This document shows positions 10,236 through 20,004 of a stretch of DNA of 64,000 bases, in pieces (the stretch's first letter is position 1; each line of letters starts with the position of its first letter). The stretch comes from Shewanella fodinae (GTDB lineage Bacteria > Pseudomonadota > Gammaproteobacteria > Enterobacterales > Shewanellaceae), in contig NZ_BMXW01000015.1 in assembly GCF_014651955.1 (NCBI RefSeq), positions 1-64,000 on the forward strand. The letters run 5' to 3'. Under the pieces are notes generated by a model. That model made no database searches. It was not told the DNA's origin and worked only from the letters and a program-made list of their open reading frames with translations. A program made the position numbers and the translations under genes.

Positions 10236-10976
10236 TTGATCTTTATACGCCTCAGGCAACTGTTGGTGCCAGTCCTGCTGTTATTTATTTGTCAACAGGC
10301 GCAGGCCGAACGCGCAGATAACTTTCACGAGGCAAAACGTCAAGCTAAGCAGCTATACGCCAAGCTGACAGTCAATAATACCTTTTACTGTGGCTGCCGC
10401 ATCGACACGCAACAGAAGAAATGGCAACCCGACTGGCATTCCTGCGGTTTTCAGCCACGAAAGCAACCCGCTCGTGCAGCTAGGATTGAATGGGAACATA
10501 TCGTACCTGCATGGGAGTTTGGACATCAACTGCAATGCTGGCAGCAAGGTGGTCGCAAGAACTGCGAACGCAGCAGCAAGCAGTTCAATCTGATGGAAGC
10601 CGATCTGCATAATCTGGTGCCCGCTATTGGCGAGGTAAACGGTGACCGTTCTAATTATCGTTTTAGCCAGTGGAATGCTAGTGCTGGGCAGTATGGCCAG
10701 TGCGAAATGGTGGTAGATTTTAAAAACCATAAAGTTCAGCCACCGCAGCGAGCCCGAGGGGCAATTGCCCGAACTTACCTGTATATGCATGATACTTATC
10801 AGTTGCAATTGGCTGCGGCCCAACAAAAATTATTCACTGCCTGGAATCATCAATATCCGGTCAGCGAAGACGAATGTCGCCGCGATGATGCCGTTGCCAA
10901 AGTGCAGGGAAATCACAACATCTATGTACAGTCACGCTGTTTAAGTGGCGCTATTTCCGGCAAAATAGCGCAGTAA
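10236..10976 (+). CDS. endA: Endonuclease I (periplasmic or secreted DNase)
   Basis: 246 residues; E. coli EndA has 235. The start is TTG at 10236, preceded by AGGGGA, and leads straight into a signal peptide ([16 protein letters not shown]). No ATG fits. The endonuclease I domain follows, with the beta-beta-alpha-metal signature around IEWEHIVP and the [18 protein letters not shown] block. Several Cys residues (CGC, CQ, CE) fit disulfides in an exported protein. It degrades double-stranded DNA outside the cytoplasm. It heads a likely operon with rsmE (18-base gap) and gshB. Confidence 0.93.
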   Translation: MIFIRLRQLLVPVLLLFICQQAQAERADNFHEAKRQAKQLYAKLTVNNTFYCGCRIDTQQKKWQPDWHSCGFQPRKQPARAARIEWEHIVPAWEFGHQLQCWQQGGRKNCERSSKQFNLMEADLHNLVPAIGEVNGDRSNYRFSQWNASAGQYGQCEMVVDFKNHKVQPPQRARGAIARTYLYMHDTYQLQLAAAQQKLFTAWNHQYPVSEDECRRDDAVAKVQGNHNIYVQSRCLSGAISGKIAQ

Positions 10977-10994
10977 TTTACCTAGGAACACACT

Positions 10995-11726
10995 ATGAGA
11001 GTCCCGAGAGTTTATCATAGCGGCAATGTTGTCATCGGCCAGCAGCTACAGTTAGATGAGGAAGCGGCGGCTCATATCGGCCGAGTATTACGGATGAGCA
11101 GAGGCGAAGAGATTTGTCTGTTCAACGGCGATGGCAAGGATTACTTGGCGCAGATCCAACAGGCTGATAAGAAATCAGTAACGGTAACTATCCTTTCCGC
11201 ACAAGCCAATGCCACGGAATCACCCTTGCAAATTCATCTCGGACAAGTGATCTCCCGAGGTGACAGAATGGACTTCACGTTACAGAAGTCGGTAGAACTG
11301 GGCGTCAACATCATCACGCCGTTATTTTCAGAACGTTGCGGCGTCAAACTTACTGGCGAACGCCTAGAAAAAAAAATCCAACAGTGGCAAAAAATAGTCA
11401 TCAGTGCTTGTGAACAATGCGGCCGTAGTGAAATTCCCTTGGTTCGTCCAGCGATGGAACTGACAGATTGGTGCACTGAAAATGATGACGCATTAAAACT
11501 GAACCTGCATCCACGCGCCAGTCATGGTATTAATGGGTTAACATTGCTCAATCATAAAATCAGATTGTTGATTGGCCCTGAAGGCGGCTTATCTGCCCAG
11601 GAGATTGCAATGACCGAACAACAAAACTTCACCGAAGTGCTACTGGGGCCTAGGGTGCTGCGTACCGAAACCGCCGCAATGACAGCCATTACTGCCTTAC
11701 AATTACGTTTTGGTGATTTGGGGTAA
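10995..11726 (+). CDS. rsmE: 16S rRNA m3U1498 methyltransferase RsmE
   Basis: 243 residues, the same length as E. coli RsmE. An N-terminal PUA-like RNA-binding domain comes first, then a SPOUT methyltransferase domain with the C-terminal knot motifs [10 protein letters not shown] and [11 protein letters not shown] that bind S-adenosylmethionine. It methylates U1498 of 16S rRNA in the cytoplasm. AGGAAC precedes the ATG. It lies between endA and gshB, a conserved gammaproteobacterial order. Confidence 0.96.
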   Translation: MRVPRVYHSGNVVIGQQLQLDEEAAAHIGRVLRMSRGEEICLFNGDGKDYLAQIQQADKKSVTVTILSAQANATESPLQIHLGQVISRGDRMDFTLQKSVELGVNIITPLFSERCGVKLTGERLEKKIQQWQKIVISACEQCGRSEIPLVRPAMELTDWCTENDDALKLNLHPRASHGINGLTLLNHKIRLLIGPEGGLSAQEIAMTEQQNFTEVLLGPRVLRTETAAMTAITALQLRFGDLG

Positions 11727-11746
11727 TCCCAATAAAGGAAAGCAAA

Positions 11747-12697
11747 ATGATTAAACTCGGCATCCTGATGGATCCCATCAAAGACATCAATATCAAAAAA
11801 GACACCAGTTTCGCCATGCTGTTGGCGGCGCAAAAGCGCGGTTATCAGCTGTACTACATGGAGATGCAGGATTTGGCGTTGATTTCCGGTACGCCGGTAG
11901 CCAGTATGCGTAGCGTCAGCGTGCGTCAGGATCCCCACGACTGGTTCACTTTAGGCGAACGCCAAGAACTGCCACTCAGTGACCTTGATGTTATTCTGAT
12001 GCGCAAAGACCCGCCGTTTGACACCGAATACATTTACGCCACTTATATGCTGGAACGCGCTGAAGAAGCAGGAGTGTTGATTGTCAACAAGCCTCAGAGC
12101 CTGCGCGATGCCAACGAAAAATTGTTTACTGCTTGGTTCAGCGAATTCACTCCTATTACCTTGGTGACCCGCGATGCCATGCGTATCCGTGAGTTTCATC
12201 GTCAGCATGGCGATATTATCCTGAAACCTCTCGATGGCATGGGCGGCACTTCGATTTTCCGAGTGAAACAGGATGATCCCAACGTCGGGGTAATCATCGA
12301 AACACTGACTCATTATGGTCACAACTACGCAATGGCGCAGGTATATATCCCGCAAATCACCCAAGGCGACAAACGTATTTTAGTGATTGATGGCGAGCCG
12401 GTGCCCTATTGTCTAGCGCGCATTCCCAAGCAAGGTGAAACTCGCGGCAACTTGGCCGCTGGCGGTTCCGGCGTCGCCCAGCCCTTGTCAGAAAGCGACT
12501 GGAAAATCGCCAAAGCTCTAGGACCTGAGCTAAAAAAACGAGGATTAATTTTTGTGGGGCTAGATGTCATTGGCGACAAACTGACAGAAATCAATGTTAC
12601 CAGTCCCACCTGTGTTCGCGAAATTGAAGCCGCTTTTGACGTGGATATCACTGGCATGCTGATGGACGCGATTGAGCGTCGTATCAGCCAGCAATAA
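11747..12697 (+). CDS. gshB: Glutathione synthetase
   Basis: 316 residues, matching E. coli GshB. The N-terminus IKLGILMDPI is typical. The ATP-grasp region shows ILKPLDGMGG, then VIDGEP and EINVTSPT at the metal-binding end. It joins gamma-glutamylcysteine to glycine using ATP, the second step of glutathione synthesis. AAAGGA precedes the ATG by a normal distance. It lies 20 bases after rsmE and 12 bases before the alkaline phosphatase gene, so read-through is likely. Confidence 0.97.
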   Translation: MIKLGILMDPIKDINIKKDTSFAMLLAAQKRGYQLYYMEMQDLALISGTPVASMRSVSVRQDPHDWFTLGERQELPLSDLDVILMRKDPPFDTEYIYATYMLERAEEAGVLIVNKPQSLRDANEKLFTAWFSEFTPITLVTRDAMRIREFHRQHGDIILKPLDGMGGTSIFRVKQDDPNVGVIIETLTHYGHNYAMAQVYIPQITQGDKRILVIDGEPVPYCLARIPKQGETRGNLAAGGSGVAQPLSESDWKIAKALGPELKKRGLIFVGLDVIGDKLTEINVTSPTCVREIEAAFDVDITGMLMDAIERRISQQ

Positions 12698-12709
12698 CAA
12701 GGATTTACA

Positions 12710-14080
12710 ATGAAGTTCAAACAACTGTCGGCACTAGCGCTAGCGTTGTTATTGCCGCTTACGGCGCTTGCCGAGGATATGTTGGCACCCGCTCTGGCTC
12801 CATCACGCCCGAAAAATGTAATTATCATGATCGGTGATGGCATGGGCCCGGCATATACCACGGCTTATCGCTATTTCAAGGACAATCCGGATACAGAAGA
12901 AGTGGAACAGACAGTGTTTGACCGCTTGTTGGTTGGCATGGCCAGCACTTATCCGGCCAGAGTCAGTGGCTATGTCACTGACTCTGCCGCAGCGGCAACG
13001 GCGCTGGCAACTGGCAGCAAAAGCTATAATGGGGCAATTTCAGTAGACCTGCAAAAACAACCACTGGAAACCATTATGGAACGGGCCAAAAAACGCGGGC
13101 TCAGCACTGGTGTGGCAGTAACCTGTCAGGTGAATCATGCCACGCCAGCCGCTTTTTTAAGCCACAATGAAAGTCGCAAAAATTATGATGAGATTGCCGC
13201 CACCTATATCAATACCGATGTGGACGTATTGCTCGGCGGCGGTCAGAAATATTTCACCGCGCCAATGTTAGAAGCTTTCCGCAACAAAGGTTATCAGGTA
13301 ATTAACGATTTCAACCTGTTACAGAATGTTACCCAACCTAAGGTGTTAGGACTCTTTGCTGACGTGCAACTGCCTTGGGCGGTGGATGAACCCGATGCCC
13401 ATCGGCTCAGTACCATGACCAACAAAGCCCTAGCGTTATTGTCACAGAACCCCCAAGGCTTTGTGTTGATGGTGGAAGGCAGCCAGATTGACTGGGCAGG
13501 CCACGACAATGACATCGTCGCAGCGATGGGTGAAATGGATGAATTTGCCCACGCGGTAGAAGCCGTCGAGCAATATGTGCGCAGCCATCCTGATACCCTG
13601 ATGGTCGTCACAGCCGATCACAATACCGGGGGTATGTCGATTGGCCGCGATGGTAAATATGCTTGGTATCCAGAAGTGATTAAAGCGGTTAAAGCCAGTC
13701 CAGAAACGCTGGCAGCCAAAGCGTTGGCAGATGATAACTGGCCGCAGCTCCTTGCTGATGGGCTGGGATTTGCTATCGATGACGAACTCAAAGCGCGTTT
13801 TGATCATGCCAGAATGCAGGGCAAGGATGTGCTGGCGCAAGCTATCAAACACGAAATTGACCTGCGTTCCAACACCGGCTGGACGACTAGTGGTCATACG
13901 GGGGGCGACGTACAGGTATTTGCGACCGGCCCCGGCGCGGAGTTATTTATCGGTAATCAGGACAATACCGATATTGCCAACAAACTGGTCAGCCTGTTGC
14001 CTAAGCCCAAAAAGGCTACAGCGGCAAGCGTACCCGTGCCTGCGCCAGCTCCAGCCAGCGCCCCCGTTTCAGCTAACTGA
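12710..14080 (+). CDS. Alkaline phosphatase, PhoA family, periplasmic
   Basis: 456 residues with a clear signal peptide (about 1-21, ending TALAED). Metal-binding IMIGDGMGP is near 40. The nucleophile Ser92 lies in DSAAAATALATG. QIDWAGHDND and ADHNTGG supply further metal ligands, and TSGHTGGDV lies near the C-terminus. The mature end carries a Pro/Ala/Val-rich low-complexity tail (KPKKATAAS onward, about 25 residues), perhaps a flexible linker. It hydrolyses phosphate monoesters in the periplasm. No Pho box was identified and it may be read through from gshB. The exact substrate preference is unknown. Confidence 0.92.
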   Translation: MKFKQLSALALALLLPLTALAEDMLAPALAPSRPKNVIIMIGDGMGPAYTTAYRYFKDNPDTEEVEQTVFDRLLVGMASTYPARVSGYVTDSAAAATALATGSKSYNGAISVDLQKQPLETIMERAKKRGLSTGVAVTCQVNHATPAAFLSHNESRKNYDEIAATYINTDVDVLLGGGQKYFTAPMLEAFRNKGYQVINDFNLLQNVTQPKVLGLFADVQLPWAVDEPDAHRLSTMTNKALALLSQNPQGFVLMVEGSQIDWAGHDNDIVAAMGEMDEFAHAVEAVEQYVRSHPDTLMVVTADHNTGGMSIGRDGKYAWYPEVIKAVKASPETLAAKALADDNWPQLLADGLGFAIDDELKARFDHARMQGKDVLAQAIKHEIDLRSNTGWTTSGHTGGDVQVFATGPGAELFIGNQDNTDIANKLVSLLPKPKKATAASVPVPAPAPASAPVSAN

Positions 14081-14103
14081 GATTAAACCGCATTGCCGCT
14101 AAC

Positions 14104-14128
14104 AAGAGCAGCCACTGGCTGCTCTTTT
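14104..14128 (+). terminator. Rho-independent terminator after the alkaline phosphatase gene
   Basis: Ten-bp perfect stem, AAGAGCAGCC (14104-14113) with GGCTGCTCTT (14117-14126), a 3-base loop and a short T-run. It closes the sprT/endA-to-phosphatase stretch. Confidence 0.88.
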
Positions 14129-14161
14129 GCTATCACATTCCCTTCAGGATGCCGCTTTGGC

Positions 14162-14167
14162 TATAAT
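14162..14167 (+). promoter_or_regulatory. Likely -10 element of rsmC
   Basis: A perfect TATAAT lies 33 bases before the rsmC start and just after the preceding terminator. The -35 region (TTCCCT at about 14138) is a poor match, so this is a tentative sigma-70 promoter. Confidence 0.4.
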
Positions 14168-14199
14168 GGCCGCCTTTCAATCAAAACGGGATTCTGCCA

Positions 14200-15219
14200 G
14201 TGCTGACCGCTCCCTCTCAGCTAATATTACGTAACAGTGAACATGTCCGCGGCAAAGTACTCTTGCTTAATCACGAAAGTGACTTGTGCGCTGTTGAACT
14301 GCAGAAAGACTGCGATTCCGTCACCGCGCTGGCGCTGGACTTCAATCATTATTTAGCTCTACAAGCCGCGGGGGCAAAAGTTACCTGTTATTTTGGCCAT
14401 CAGTTACCAAAACCAGACACCTTCGACACTGTCGTTATCTACTACCCAAAAGCCAAAGCCCTGATGGGATATTTGCTGCAACTGGCCGCAGTCTATCTTA
14501 GCAACGGCGGTCAGTTATTAGTCGTTGGGGAAAATAAAGGCGGTATTCGCGCTTTTGATAAGCAGCAGAGCGATCATTTCTCGCCCGCCAGAAAGCGCGA
14601 CAATGCCCGCCATTGCTTACTTTACACCGCTGAGCGTAACCACACCCTAGCACAACTGCATATCGAACCGTTTCTCAGTCGCTACCAACTGTCCACCGCA
14701 AATGGGACATTGACTATTTGTAATATGGTGGGTGTATTCAGCGAAAAACAGCTGGATCAAGGCACTGAGTTATTACTGCAACACTTGCCATCACTAAACG
14801 GCCGAGTACTGGACTTTGGCTGTGGTGCCGGAGTGATCAGCGCAGCACTATTGCTGCAGAACCCGCAATTGCAGCTGGAATGCGTCGACATCAACGCATT
14901 GGCATTGCTTGCTTGTGAACATACGCTAGCGGCCAATGGCTTCAGCGCCCGAGTTTATCCATCTGATGGATTGGCACAGGTCACGGGAGCGTTTGACGGC
15001 ATTATTTCCAATCCGCCATTCCATGACGGCCTCAACAGCACCACCGATATCGCCACCAGCTTTGTCGCCGATAGCCGCCGTCACCTCAAATCAGGAGGCA
15101 TCTGGCAGATTGTTGCCAATCGGCATTTACCTTATGCCGACACCATTGTCCGCCATTTTGGTGAAGTGAATATCATCGCTGAGACCAATAAGTACAAGGT
15201 CTATCGTAATCGCACTTGA
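14200..15219 (+). CDS. rsmC: 16S rRNA m2G1207 methyltransferase RsmC
   Basis: 339 residues; E. coli RsmC has 343. The start is GTG at 14200. It shows the duplicated methyltransferase layout of the family: a degenerate N-terminal half, then an active C-terminal half with the SAM-binding [11 protein letters not shown] motif and the catalytic [10 protein letters not shown] (NPPF) motif. It methylates G1207 of 16S rRNA. It stands alone between a terminator and the next gene. Confidence 0.95.
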   Translation: MLTAPSQLILRNSEHVRGKVLLLNHESDLCAVELQKDCDSVTALALDFNHYLALQAAGAKVTCYFGHQLPKPDTFDTVVIYYPKAKALMGYLLQLAAVYLSNGGQLLVVGENKGGIRAFDKQQSDHFSPARKRDNARHCLLYTAERNHTLAQLHIEPFLSRYQLSTANGTLTICNMVGVFSEKQLDQGTELLLQHLPSLNGRVLDFGCGAGVISAALLLQNPQLQLECVDINALALLACEHTLAANGFSARVYPSDGLAQVTGAFDGIISNPPFHDGLNSTTDIATSFVADSRRHLKSGGIWQIVANRHLPYADTIVRHFGEVNIIAETNKYKVYRNRT

Positions 15220-15365
15220 GCAAAAAAAGCGCAGTTTGCGACATTGACAACAGATTTCAGGTAACGTTAGATGTTTGTTATTAAAAGGGTTCGTTGGCCG
15301 GAAAAGTATTGATATACTCGGACAGGATCACATAAAACTATAATGAAATTACCTTGGATAACATC

Positions 15366-17036
15366 ATGCTGGCGCCAGAACTGCTCCACCTAAGCAGCGA
15401 TAGTCAGTTCGCTGAGTTAAGGATTGTCCCCCAAAAACACGGACCTATTACCGAGGAATCGTTACGGCAACTATTAACGCTGCCGGAATTTGCGTCACTC
15501 TTCCCGCTTGAACAAGCGATCAAAACAGCGGTGAAAGATGTCAACAACCTGTCGGTAAAGGATGAAGGCTGTCATGAACTTTTCTTCCGCATTGCTGAGC
15601 GGTGTGACGGCAAAATTACCTTAGAGACCACCAAAGATAAGATGCAAGCCAGCATGACCCTTGTTGCACCTTGGGGAGGGAAAGCCGTTAGCTTGCCAGA
15701 GGTTTTACAACAGCTCAAACTACAGAATATCTGTATGGGGCTGTCAAAACAAAAAATTGAAGCACTGTTAAATGCAGCAGGCAAACTGCGCCCGGGAGAG
15801 AGTGTTAGCGGCATGATTGCAGTAGGCCGACCCGTCATCAATGGTACCCACGCCAAACTTGAACGTAAAGTACCGCTGGCCAGAGAGCGCTTGTTACAGC
15901 CTCAAGAACGTGAAGATGGCACGGTGGATATGCGCAACCTTGGCTCAGTGGTAATGGTGCGGCCCAAAGATCTATTGATGGTAAAGATACCGGCTACTGA
16001 CGGCGTGAACGGTTACAACGTCAACGGCGAAATTATCCCGGCCAAAGCGGGGAAAGACCTTGAACTCAAAGCGGGAGTCGGCACCGAAATATCCCCCACC
16101 AATCCCAACATGCTGTTGGCAACGGCAGCAGGCCAGCCGGTGGAATTTCGTGACGGCATGCAAGTCGACGATGTACTGCAAATTAAAGACGTAGATGTTG
16201 GCTATGGCAATGTAGATTTCAAAGGCAGCGTACTCATCAGCGGCGATGTTTGTGAAGGCATGCGGGTACGCAGTTCCGGTGATATTACGGTAATGGGCTT
16301 TGTGGAATCTGCCACTCTTGAGGCGGATGGCGACATTACTGTCAGTAAAGGGGTTCTCGGACGGCAGTTGGGTGGCAATGAACTATCAACCCACTTACAC
16401 GCCAAAGGACAGATTTCAGCCCAGTTTGTGCAATATTCACACTTACAGTGTTTAGGCAACGTGTTGGTGACCAAGCAGTTGCTGCATAGTCATACCGAAA
16501 CTGACGCCAAGCTCATCGTCAGCGACAGCAGTGGTCGTCGCGGTGATTTGGTCGGTGGTTGGGTAAAAGCGGAACAAGGGATCCAGGCCGTCACCATCGG
16601 CGCGACCGCCGACACCAAAACCGAACTCTATTGTGCGATGCGGTTGGACGAGCAGAAACTTAAGCTTAAAGAGCTGGACGAAAGTATCCGACAGCTAGTG
16701 GTGACCAAACTAGACATGGAAGCGCGCCTGAGAAAACTTCCGCCCAAAGCTGAATGGCAACAGGATGCTGTGATGGTAGAGCAGGTCAAGATGATGCTGG
16801 AGCAAAAGCATACCATTGACGCGGAACTGACACGGGAAGAAGCAGAAGCTGACACAGTGCGTAACGACAGCGACAGTTACTACCATCGCAATCATATCGA
16901 AGTAAAACGCCATATGTATGCCAATGTGGAAATACACATTGGCGGGGCCCAACATAAAACCCAGCGGGAGCACGGTCCTTGTGTTGTTGAAAATCAAGGC
17001 GCAGAAATTACCTTTGACTACAGCAACCGCAACTGA
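15366..17036 (+). CDS. FapA-family (DUF342) protein
   Basis: About 556 residues from the ATG at 15366. A TTG at 15354 is an alternative start four codons earlier. The middle shows the DUF342/FapA beta-helix repeats (DVDVGYGNVDFKGSVLISGDV, then SSGDITV and EADGDITV). A charged helical segment follows that is likely coiled coil (about 420-480, rich in Leu, Lys and Glu), then a small C-terminal beta segment. The family name means flagellar assembly protein A, but members occur away from flagellar loci, as here, and a Vibrio homologue is linked to polar protein localisation. The role here is unknown. Its end overlaps the next small gene. Confidence 0.82.
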   Translation: MLAPELLHLSSDSQFAELRIVPQKHGPITEESLRQLLTLPEFASLFPLEQAIKTAVKDVNNLSVKDEGCHELFFRIAERCDGKITLETTKDKMQASMTLVAPWGGKAVSLPEVLQQLKLQNICMGLSKQKIEALLNAAGKLRPGESVSGMIAVGRPVINGTHAKLERKVPLARERLLQPQEREDGTVDMRNLGSVVMVRPKDLLMVKIPATDGVNGYNVNGEIIPAKAGKDLELKAGVGTEISPTNPNMLLATAAGQPVEFRDGMQVDDVLQIKDVDVGYGNVDFKGSVLISGDVCEGMRVRSSGDITVMGFVESATLEADGDITVSKGVLGRQLGGNELSTHLHAKGQISAQFVQYSHLQCLGNVLVTKQLLHSHTETDAKLIVSDSSGRRGDLVGGWVKAEQGIQAVTIGATADTKTELYCAMRLDEQKLKLKELDESIRQLVVTKLDMEARLRKLPPKAEWQQDAVMVEQVKMMLEQKHTIDAELTREEAEADTVRNDSDSYYHRNHIEVKRHMYANVEIHIGGAQHKTQREHGPCVVENQGAEITFDYSNRN

Positions 17037-17367
17037 CGCAGCAGCAACGCCCCACTGGCCAGCACTGTTGCACCAGCAAAATGTCGATGAATTGCTGTAC
17101 TTGGAGAATAACCAAGACTGGGAACAGCTCTTGGCTGCCGCGCATTTGCTCAACTTAGGCGACCGGTTAGTGGACAGCGCCGGAACCATCTGGGGATTAA
17201 CGTTTCGCAATAAGCAAGTGCAACTGCTCATGTCAGAAATGATACCGCTGAGTGAATTACAACAGCTGATACAAGCTCACGCGCTGTTGGATGGCAGCTG
17301 TTGCGTCAGCAAACTGCAGATAAATTCCGTTACTGAAGCCATACAATTCGTCAAATCTCTGTCCTAA
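17014..17367 (+). CDS. Small DUF4144-like protein
   Basis: 117 residues if translation starts at the TTG at 17014, overlapping the FapA-family gene by 23 bases. The open frame extends further back, but only inside the upstream gene. The body (HWPALLHQQNVDELLYL, a central LVDSAGTIWGL, and a C-terminal ALLDGSCCVSKLQ with helix) resembles the small DUF4144 proteins of Shewanella as I recall them. No function is known. Overlap with the FapA-family gene suggests co-translation. The start is uncertain. Confidence 0.6.
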   Translation: MTTATATDAAATPHWPALLHQQNVDELLYLENNQDWEQLLAAAHLLNLGDRLVDSAGTIWGLTFRNKQVQLLMSEMIPLSELQQLIQAHALLDGSCCVSKLQINSVTEAIQFVKSLS

Positions 17368-17430
17368 ACACTTCTGTTATGGCATAGCAATGTGCATAAT
17401 CGCCCTCAAGTTACTGAATGACGGAACGTC

Positions 17431-18516
17431 ATGGAATTATTAAATATTGAATGTCTCGGAAAACCGCTGCGACTTGAAGCATCGCTGGCGGGCTGGCAAC
17501 AACTATTCTGGGATGACCAACTGGTTTCACAAAAGACGGCTGGCAGCGACAATGAAGGACTGAAAGTCCATGTATTTCAACTGCATCAACAAGACAAAGC
17601 GCAACCTATAGAGGTACGTCTTGAAACGGATATCCGCTGGCAACCTTTTGTGCTGGATTATCGACTACAGGTTGATGATGACATCTACGCACAAGGCCGC
17701 CGTACAGAAAAGGATATGGAGCGCCAAAGCCCACCACCACAGGCTAAGGCCACAAAACCTGGGACTTTGGGCTTGTTATCTTTGGCGTTCAAGTTATTTA
17801 AGAGTGCCAAAGTCATTAAAGTGGTGCTGGCCGGTGCCAGCATTGCTGCCTACTCTTGGTTATTCTCATTCCAATTTGCCTTAGCGTTGTTGGTATGTCT
17901 GATGTTTCACGAGTATGGACATATCCGCGCCATGAAGTATTTTGGGATGAAAACCAAAGGCATCTACCTTATTCCGTTCATGGGTGGGCTGGCGTTGTCG
18001 GATGATAAAATCAATACGCGCTGGCAAGATGTGGTCATTTCGATGATGGGGCCATTTTTTGGCTTGCTGCTATCACTGGTTGCACTACTGATATATCACC
18101 TGACAGCCAATCCTTTTTTTGCAGCCTTAGCGGGCTTCAATGCACTATTAAACCTGTTTAACCTGTTACCTGTGTTGCCTCTGGATGGCGGTCATGCCAT
18201 CAAAAGTATCAGTTTTTCACAAAACCGCATCATGGGTTTGGTTATCTGCTGTGCCGGTTTAGTATTGGGCGTTTATCTTAGTTACCGTCTGGGGCTAACA
18301 CTGCTGGGGTTCCTGCTGGCCATCGGTGGACTGGAGATTATTGCGGAATGGAAACAACGGCTCAACAGCCATTTGATCCCTCTGGATCGCTACGGGCAGG
18401 TTGTTTCTGCCACCTGGTATTTGATCACCGTGATCGCGCTGGTAGGCGTTATCTGGCATTTAGCCGGCAGTGGTGATGGCATGTTGGGATTGCCGTTACA
18501 GATATTGCAAAGCTAG
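17431..18516 (+). CDS. Site-2-protease-like membrane metallopeptidase (M50)
   Basis: 361 residues. An N-terminal soluble domain (about 1-110) has no recognised fold. A membrane region follows, with about six hydrophobic segments. The zinc site H160-EYG-H164 lies in the second segment. The third ligand motif, LPLDGG, has Asp252. Both are diagnostic of peptidase family M50, which cleaves within or near membranes. The substrate is unknown. ACGGAACG precedes the ATG. It ends in a strong convergent terminator shared with pirin. No RseP-type PDZ domain is visible. Confidence 0.88.
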   Translation: MELLNIECLGKPLRLEASLAGWQQLFWDDQLVSQKTAGSDNEGLKVHVFQLHQQDKAQPIEVRLETDIRWQPFVLDYRLQVDDDIYAQGRRTEKDMERQSPPPQAKATKPGTLGLLSLAFKLFKSAKVIKVVLAGASIAAYSWLFSFQFALALLVCLMFHEYGHIRAMKYFGMKTKGIYLIPFMGGLALSDDKINTRWQDVVISMMGPFFGLLLSLVALLIYHLTANPFFAALAGFNALLNLFNLLPVLPLDGGHAIKSISFSQNRIMGLVICCAGLVLGVYLSYRLGLTLLGFLLAIGGLEIIAEWKQRLNSHLIPLDRYGQVVSATWYLITVIALVGVIWHLAGSGDGMLGLPLQILQS

Positions 18517-18526
18517 CCGTCATAGG

Positions 18527-18559
18527 AGTAACAAGACCGAAAACGCCGGTCTTGTTACT
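18527..18559. terminator. Bidirectional hairpin between the M50 peptidase and pirin genes
   Basis: Perfect 13-bp stem, AGTAACAAGACCG (18527-18539) with CGGTCTTGTTACT (18547-18559), and a 7-base loop. It lies between two convergent genes, 8 to 11 bases from either stop. The T-tract is weak, but the symmetry fits a shared terminator. Confidence 0.72.
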
Positions 18560-18566
18560 TTGGTAA

Positions 18567-19412
18567 TCACACTATTTCACCAAACTGACCACTTTGATAA
18601 TCACTGATGGCCTGCATGATTTCCGCCTGAGTATTCATCACAAAAGGTCCCATTTGCACGACTTTTTCACCGATAGCATTGCCAGCCAACAATAACATCC
18701 CGGCTGTTTCATCAGCGGCATGCAATTGCAATGGTGCCTTTGGATCCAAAAGCAACATATTGCCAGCACCGACCTCGCCGCCCCCCACAAGCTGTAATCT
18801 GCCCTGATAAAGATATAACGCCACAGTACTGTACTGTGACAAATCAAGTTGAGATATTGCTCCGGCGGGTAATGTCAAATCGGCAATCGCACCATTAGCC
18901 GCCAACCCCATTAATGGCGCATCAGCGGACTCACTGCCATATTGCCAATGCCCAGCCAGTAAATACAACTGCCCATTTCCATCCGATAGTGTTGCATGTT
19001 CACTATTCCCAGAATCCTGATATTGCGGATGGCGCATCTTGTCCTTAGCGGGCATATTGAGCCATATCTGAAAACCATGCAGCCCGCTGTCAGCATCCGC
19101 TAACGGCATTTCAGAATGAACCACGCCGCGGCCCGTGCTCATCCATTGCACTTTGCCGGCGCGGATTGCCCGTACGTTACCCAACTGGTCACGATGCTCG
19201 AAACCTCCCTTACGAATGTAGGTAAAAGTTTCCATACCTCGGTGGGGGTGAGCCGGAAATCCACCGATATAATCCTTGGCATCATCCGAGCGGATCTCAT
19301 CTAACATCAGATACGGATCCAGTGCTAACCGCTGGAAATCAGCAACTCGCATAATATTGACCCCGTCTCCGTCGCGGCTGGGCACCGCCCGCAACTGTTG
19401 AATGACTTTCAT
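18567..19412 (-). CDS. Pirin-family bicupin protein
   Basis: 281 residues with two cupin domains. The N-terminal metal site shows FPAHPHRGMETFTY (two His), then GFEHRDQ and a TGRGVVHSEMP motif, typical of pirins and YhhW-type quercetin 2,3-dioxygenases. The C-terminal cupin lacks an obvious metal motif. It is predicted cytoplasmic. The physiological substrate is not known. CAGGAGT precedes the ATG. It is transcribed alone. Confidence 0.92.
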   Translation of the reverse strand: MKVIQQLRAVPSRDGDGVNIMRVADFQRLALDPYLMLDEIRSDDAKDYIGGFPAHPHRGMETFTYIRKGGFEHRDQLGNVRAIRAGKVQWMSTGRGVVHSEMPLADADSGLHGFQIWLNMPAKDKMRHPQYQDSGNSEHATLSDGNGQLYLLAGHWQYGSESADAPLMGLAANGAIADLTLPAGAISQLDLSQYSTVALYLYQGRLQLVGGGEVGAGNMLLLDPKAPLQLHAADETAGMLLLAGNAIGEKVVQMGPFVMNTQAEIMQAISDYQSGQFGEIV

Positions 19413-20004
19413 AGTACGACTCCTGATAATTGCAACTGGTTACCAGCTTAGTCGTATACCGATAGTACGAAAAGCAACATTTCCGGTTGGAAATCTTCTA
19501 TTTAATTGAACTATCTTGCCTACGGTTTGATAGACCCCCTAATTCAGGAGATAACAAATCGTTGGCACCTATATCACCCAACATTTTCAGACTAAATATA
19601 AATTTTTATAACGGTCTCATGTTTACAGTTAATAATGACATAAGTCACATATTAACAACTGCGAATATGTAAGAAATTTTATGCTGACAAATAAATTAAA
19701 TCACAACAAAGACAACTTACTTAACTGATTAATTTAATCAAATAATGAAAAATGGCTCGTAACAAACAAAATCTTAACTTATCAATATATTACAATTATA
19801 AAATGTATCTTACATAAGCATTAATAAGTTACAAAACGAGTTAAATGGCAAAAAACAAACAAAGTTACATATGAATTCCCCTCGCCAATTTTAATCTGAA
19901 TTTCAGTTAATGTTATTCCCGCAGCTCAGGTAATAACGCCTGGTAAAAGTAATTTAAACCAAGTTAAACGCAATAATTCCTATTAATTAAAATTGGTGCT
20001 TACC
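19413..20004. other. Long AT-rich promoter region of the dicarboxylate transporter gene
   Basis: About 590 bases with no convincing gene. It is markedly AT-rich from about 19560 on. It must contain the pirin promoter at its left and the transporter promoter at its right. A CRP-like site is annotated separately. The AT-rich composition suits a site for nucleoid proteins and anaerobic regulators. Confidence 0.6.
19634..19649. promoter_or_regulatory. Candidate CRP site upstream of the dicarboxylate transporter
   Basis: AATGA-CATAAG-TCACA matches the TGTGA-N6-TCACA consensus with a perfect right half and three of five positions in the left. It lies about 355 bases before the transporter start. 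In Shewanella, CRP controls anaerobic respiration genes, which makes a site here sensible, but the distance is large. Confidence 0.35.

Noticed and set aside
16918..17013. Longer version of the DUF4144-like gene starting inside the FapA-family gene
   Set aside because: The extra residues come from the alternate frame of the upstream gene and look unlike a conserved N-terminus. No ribosome site was found at 16918.
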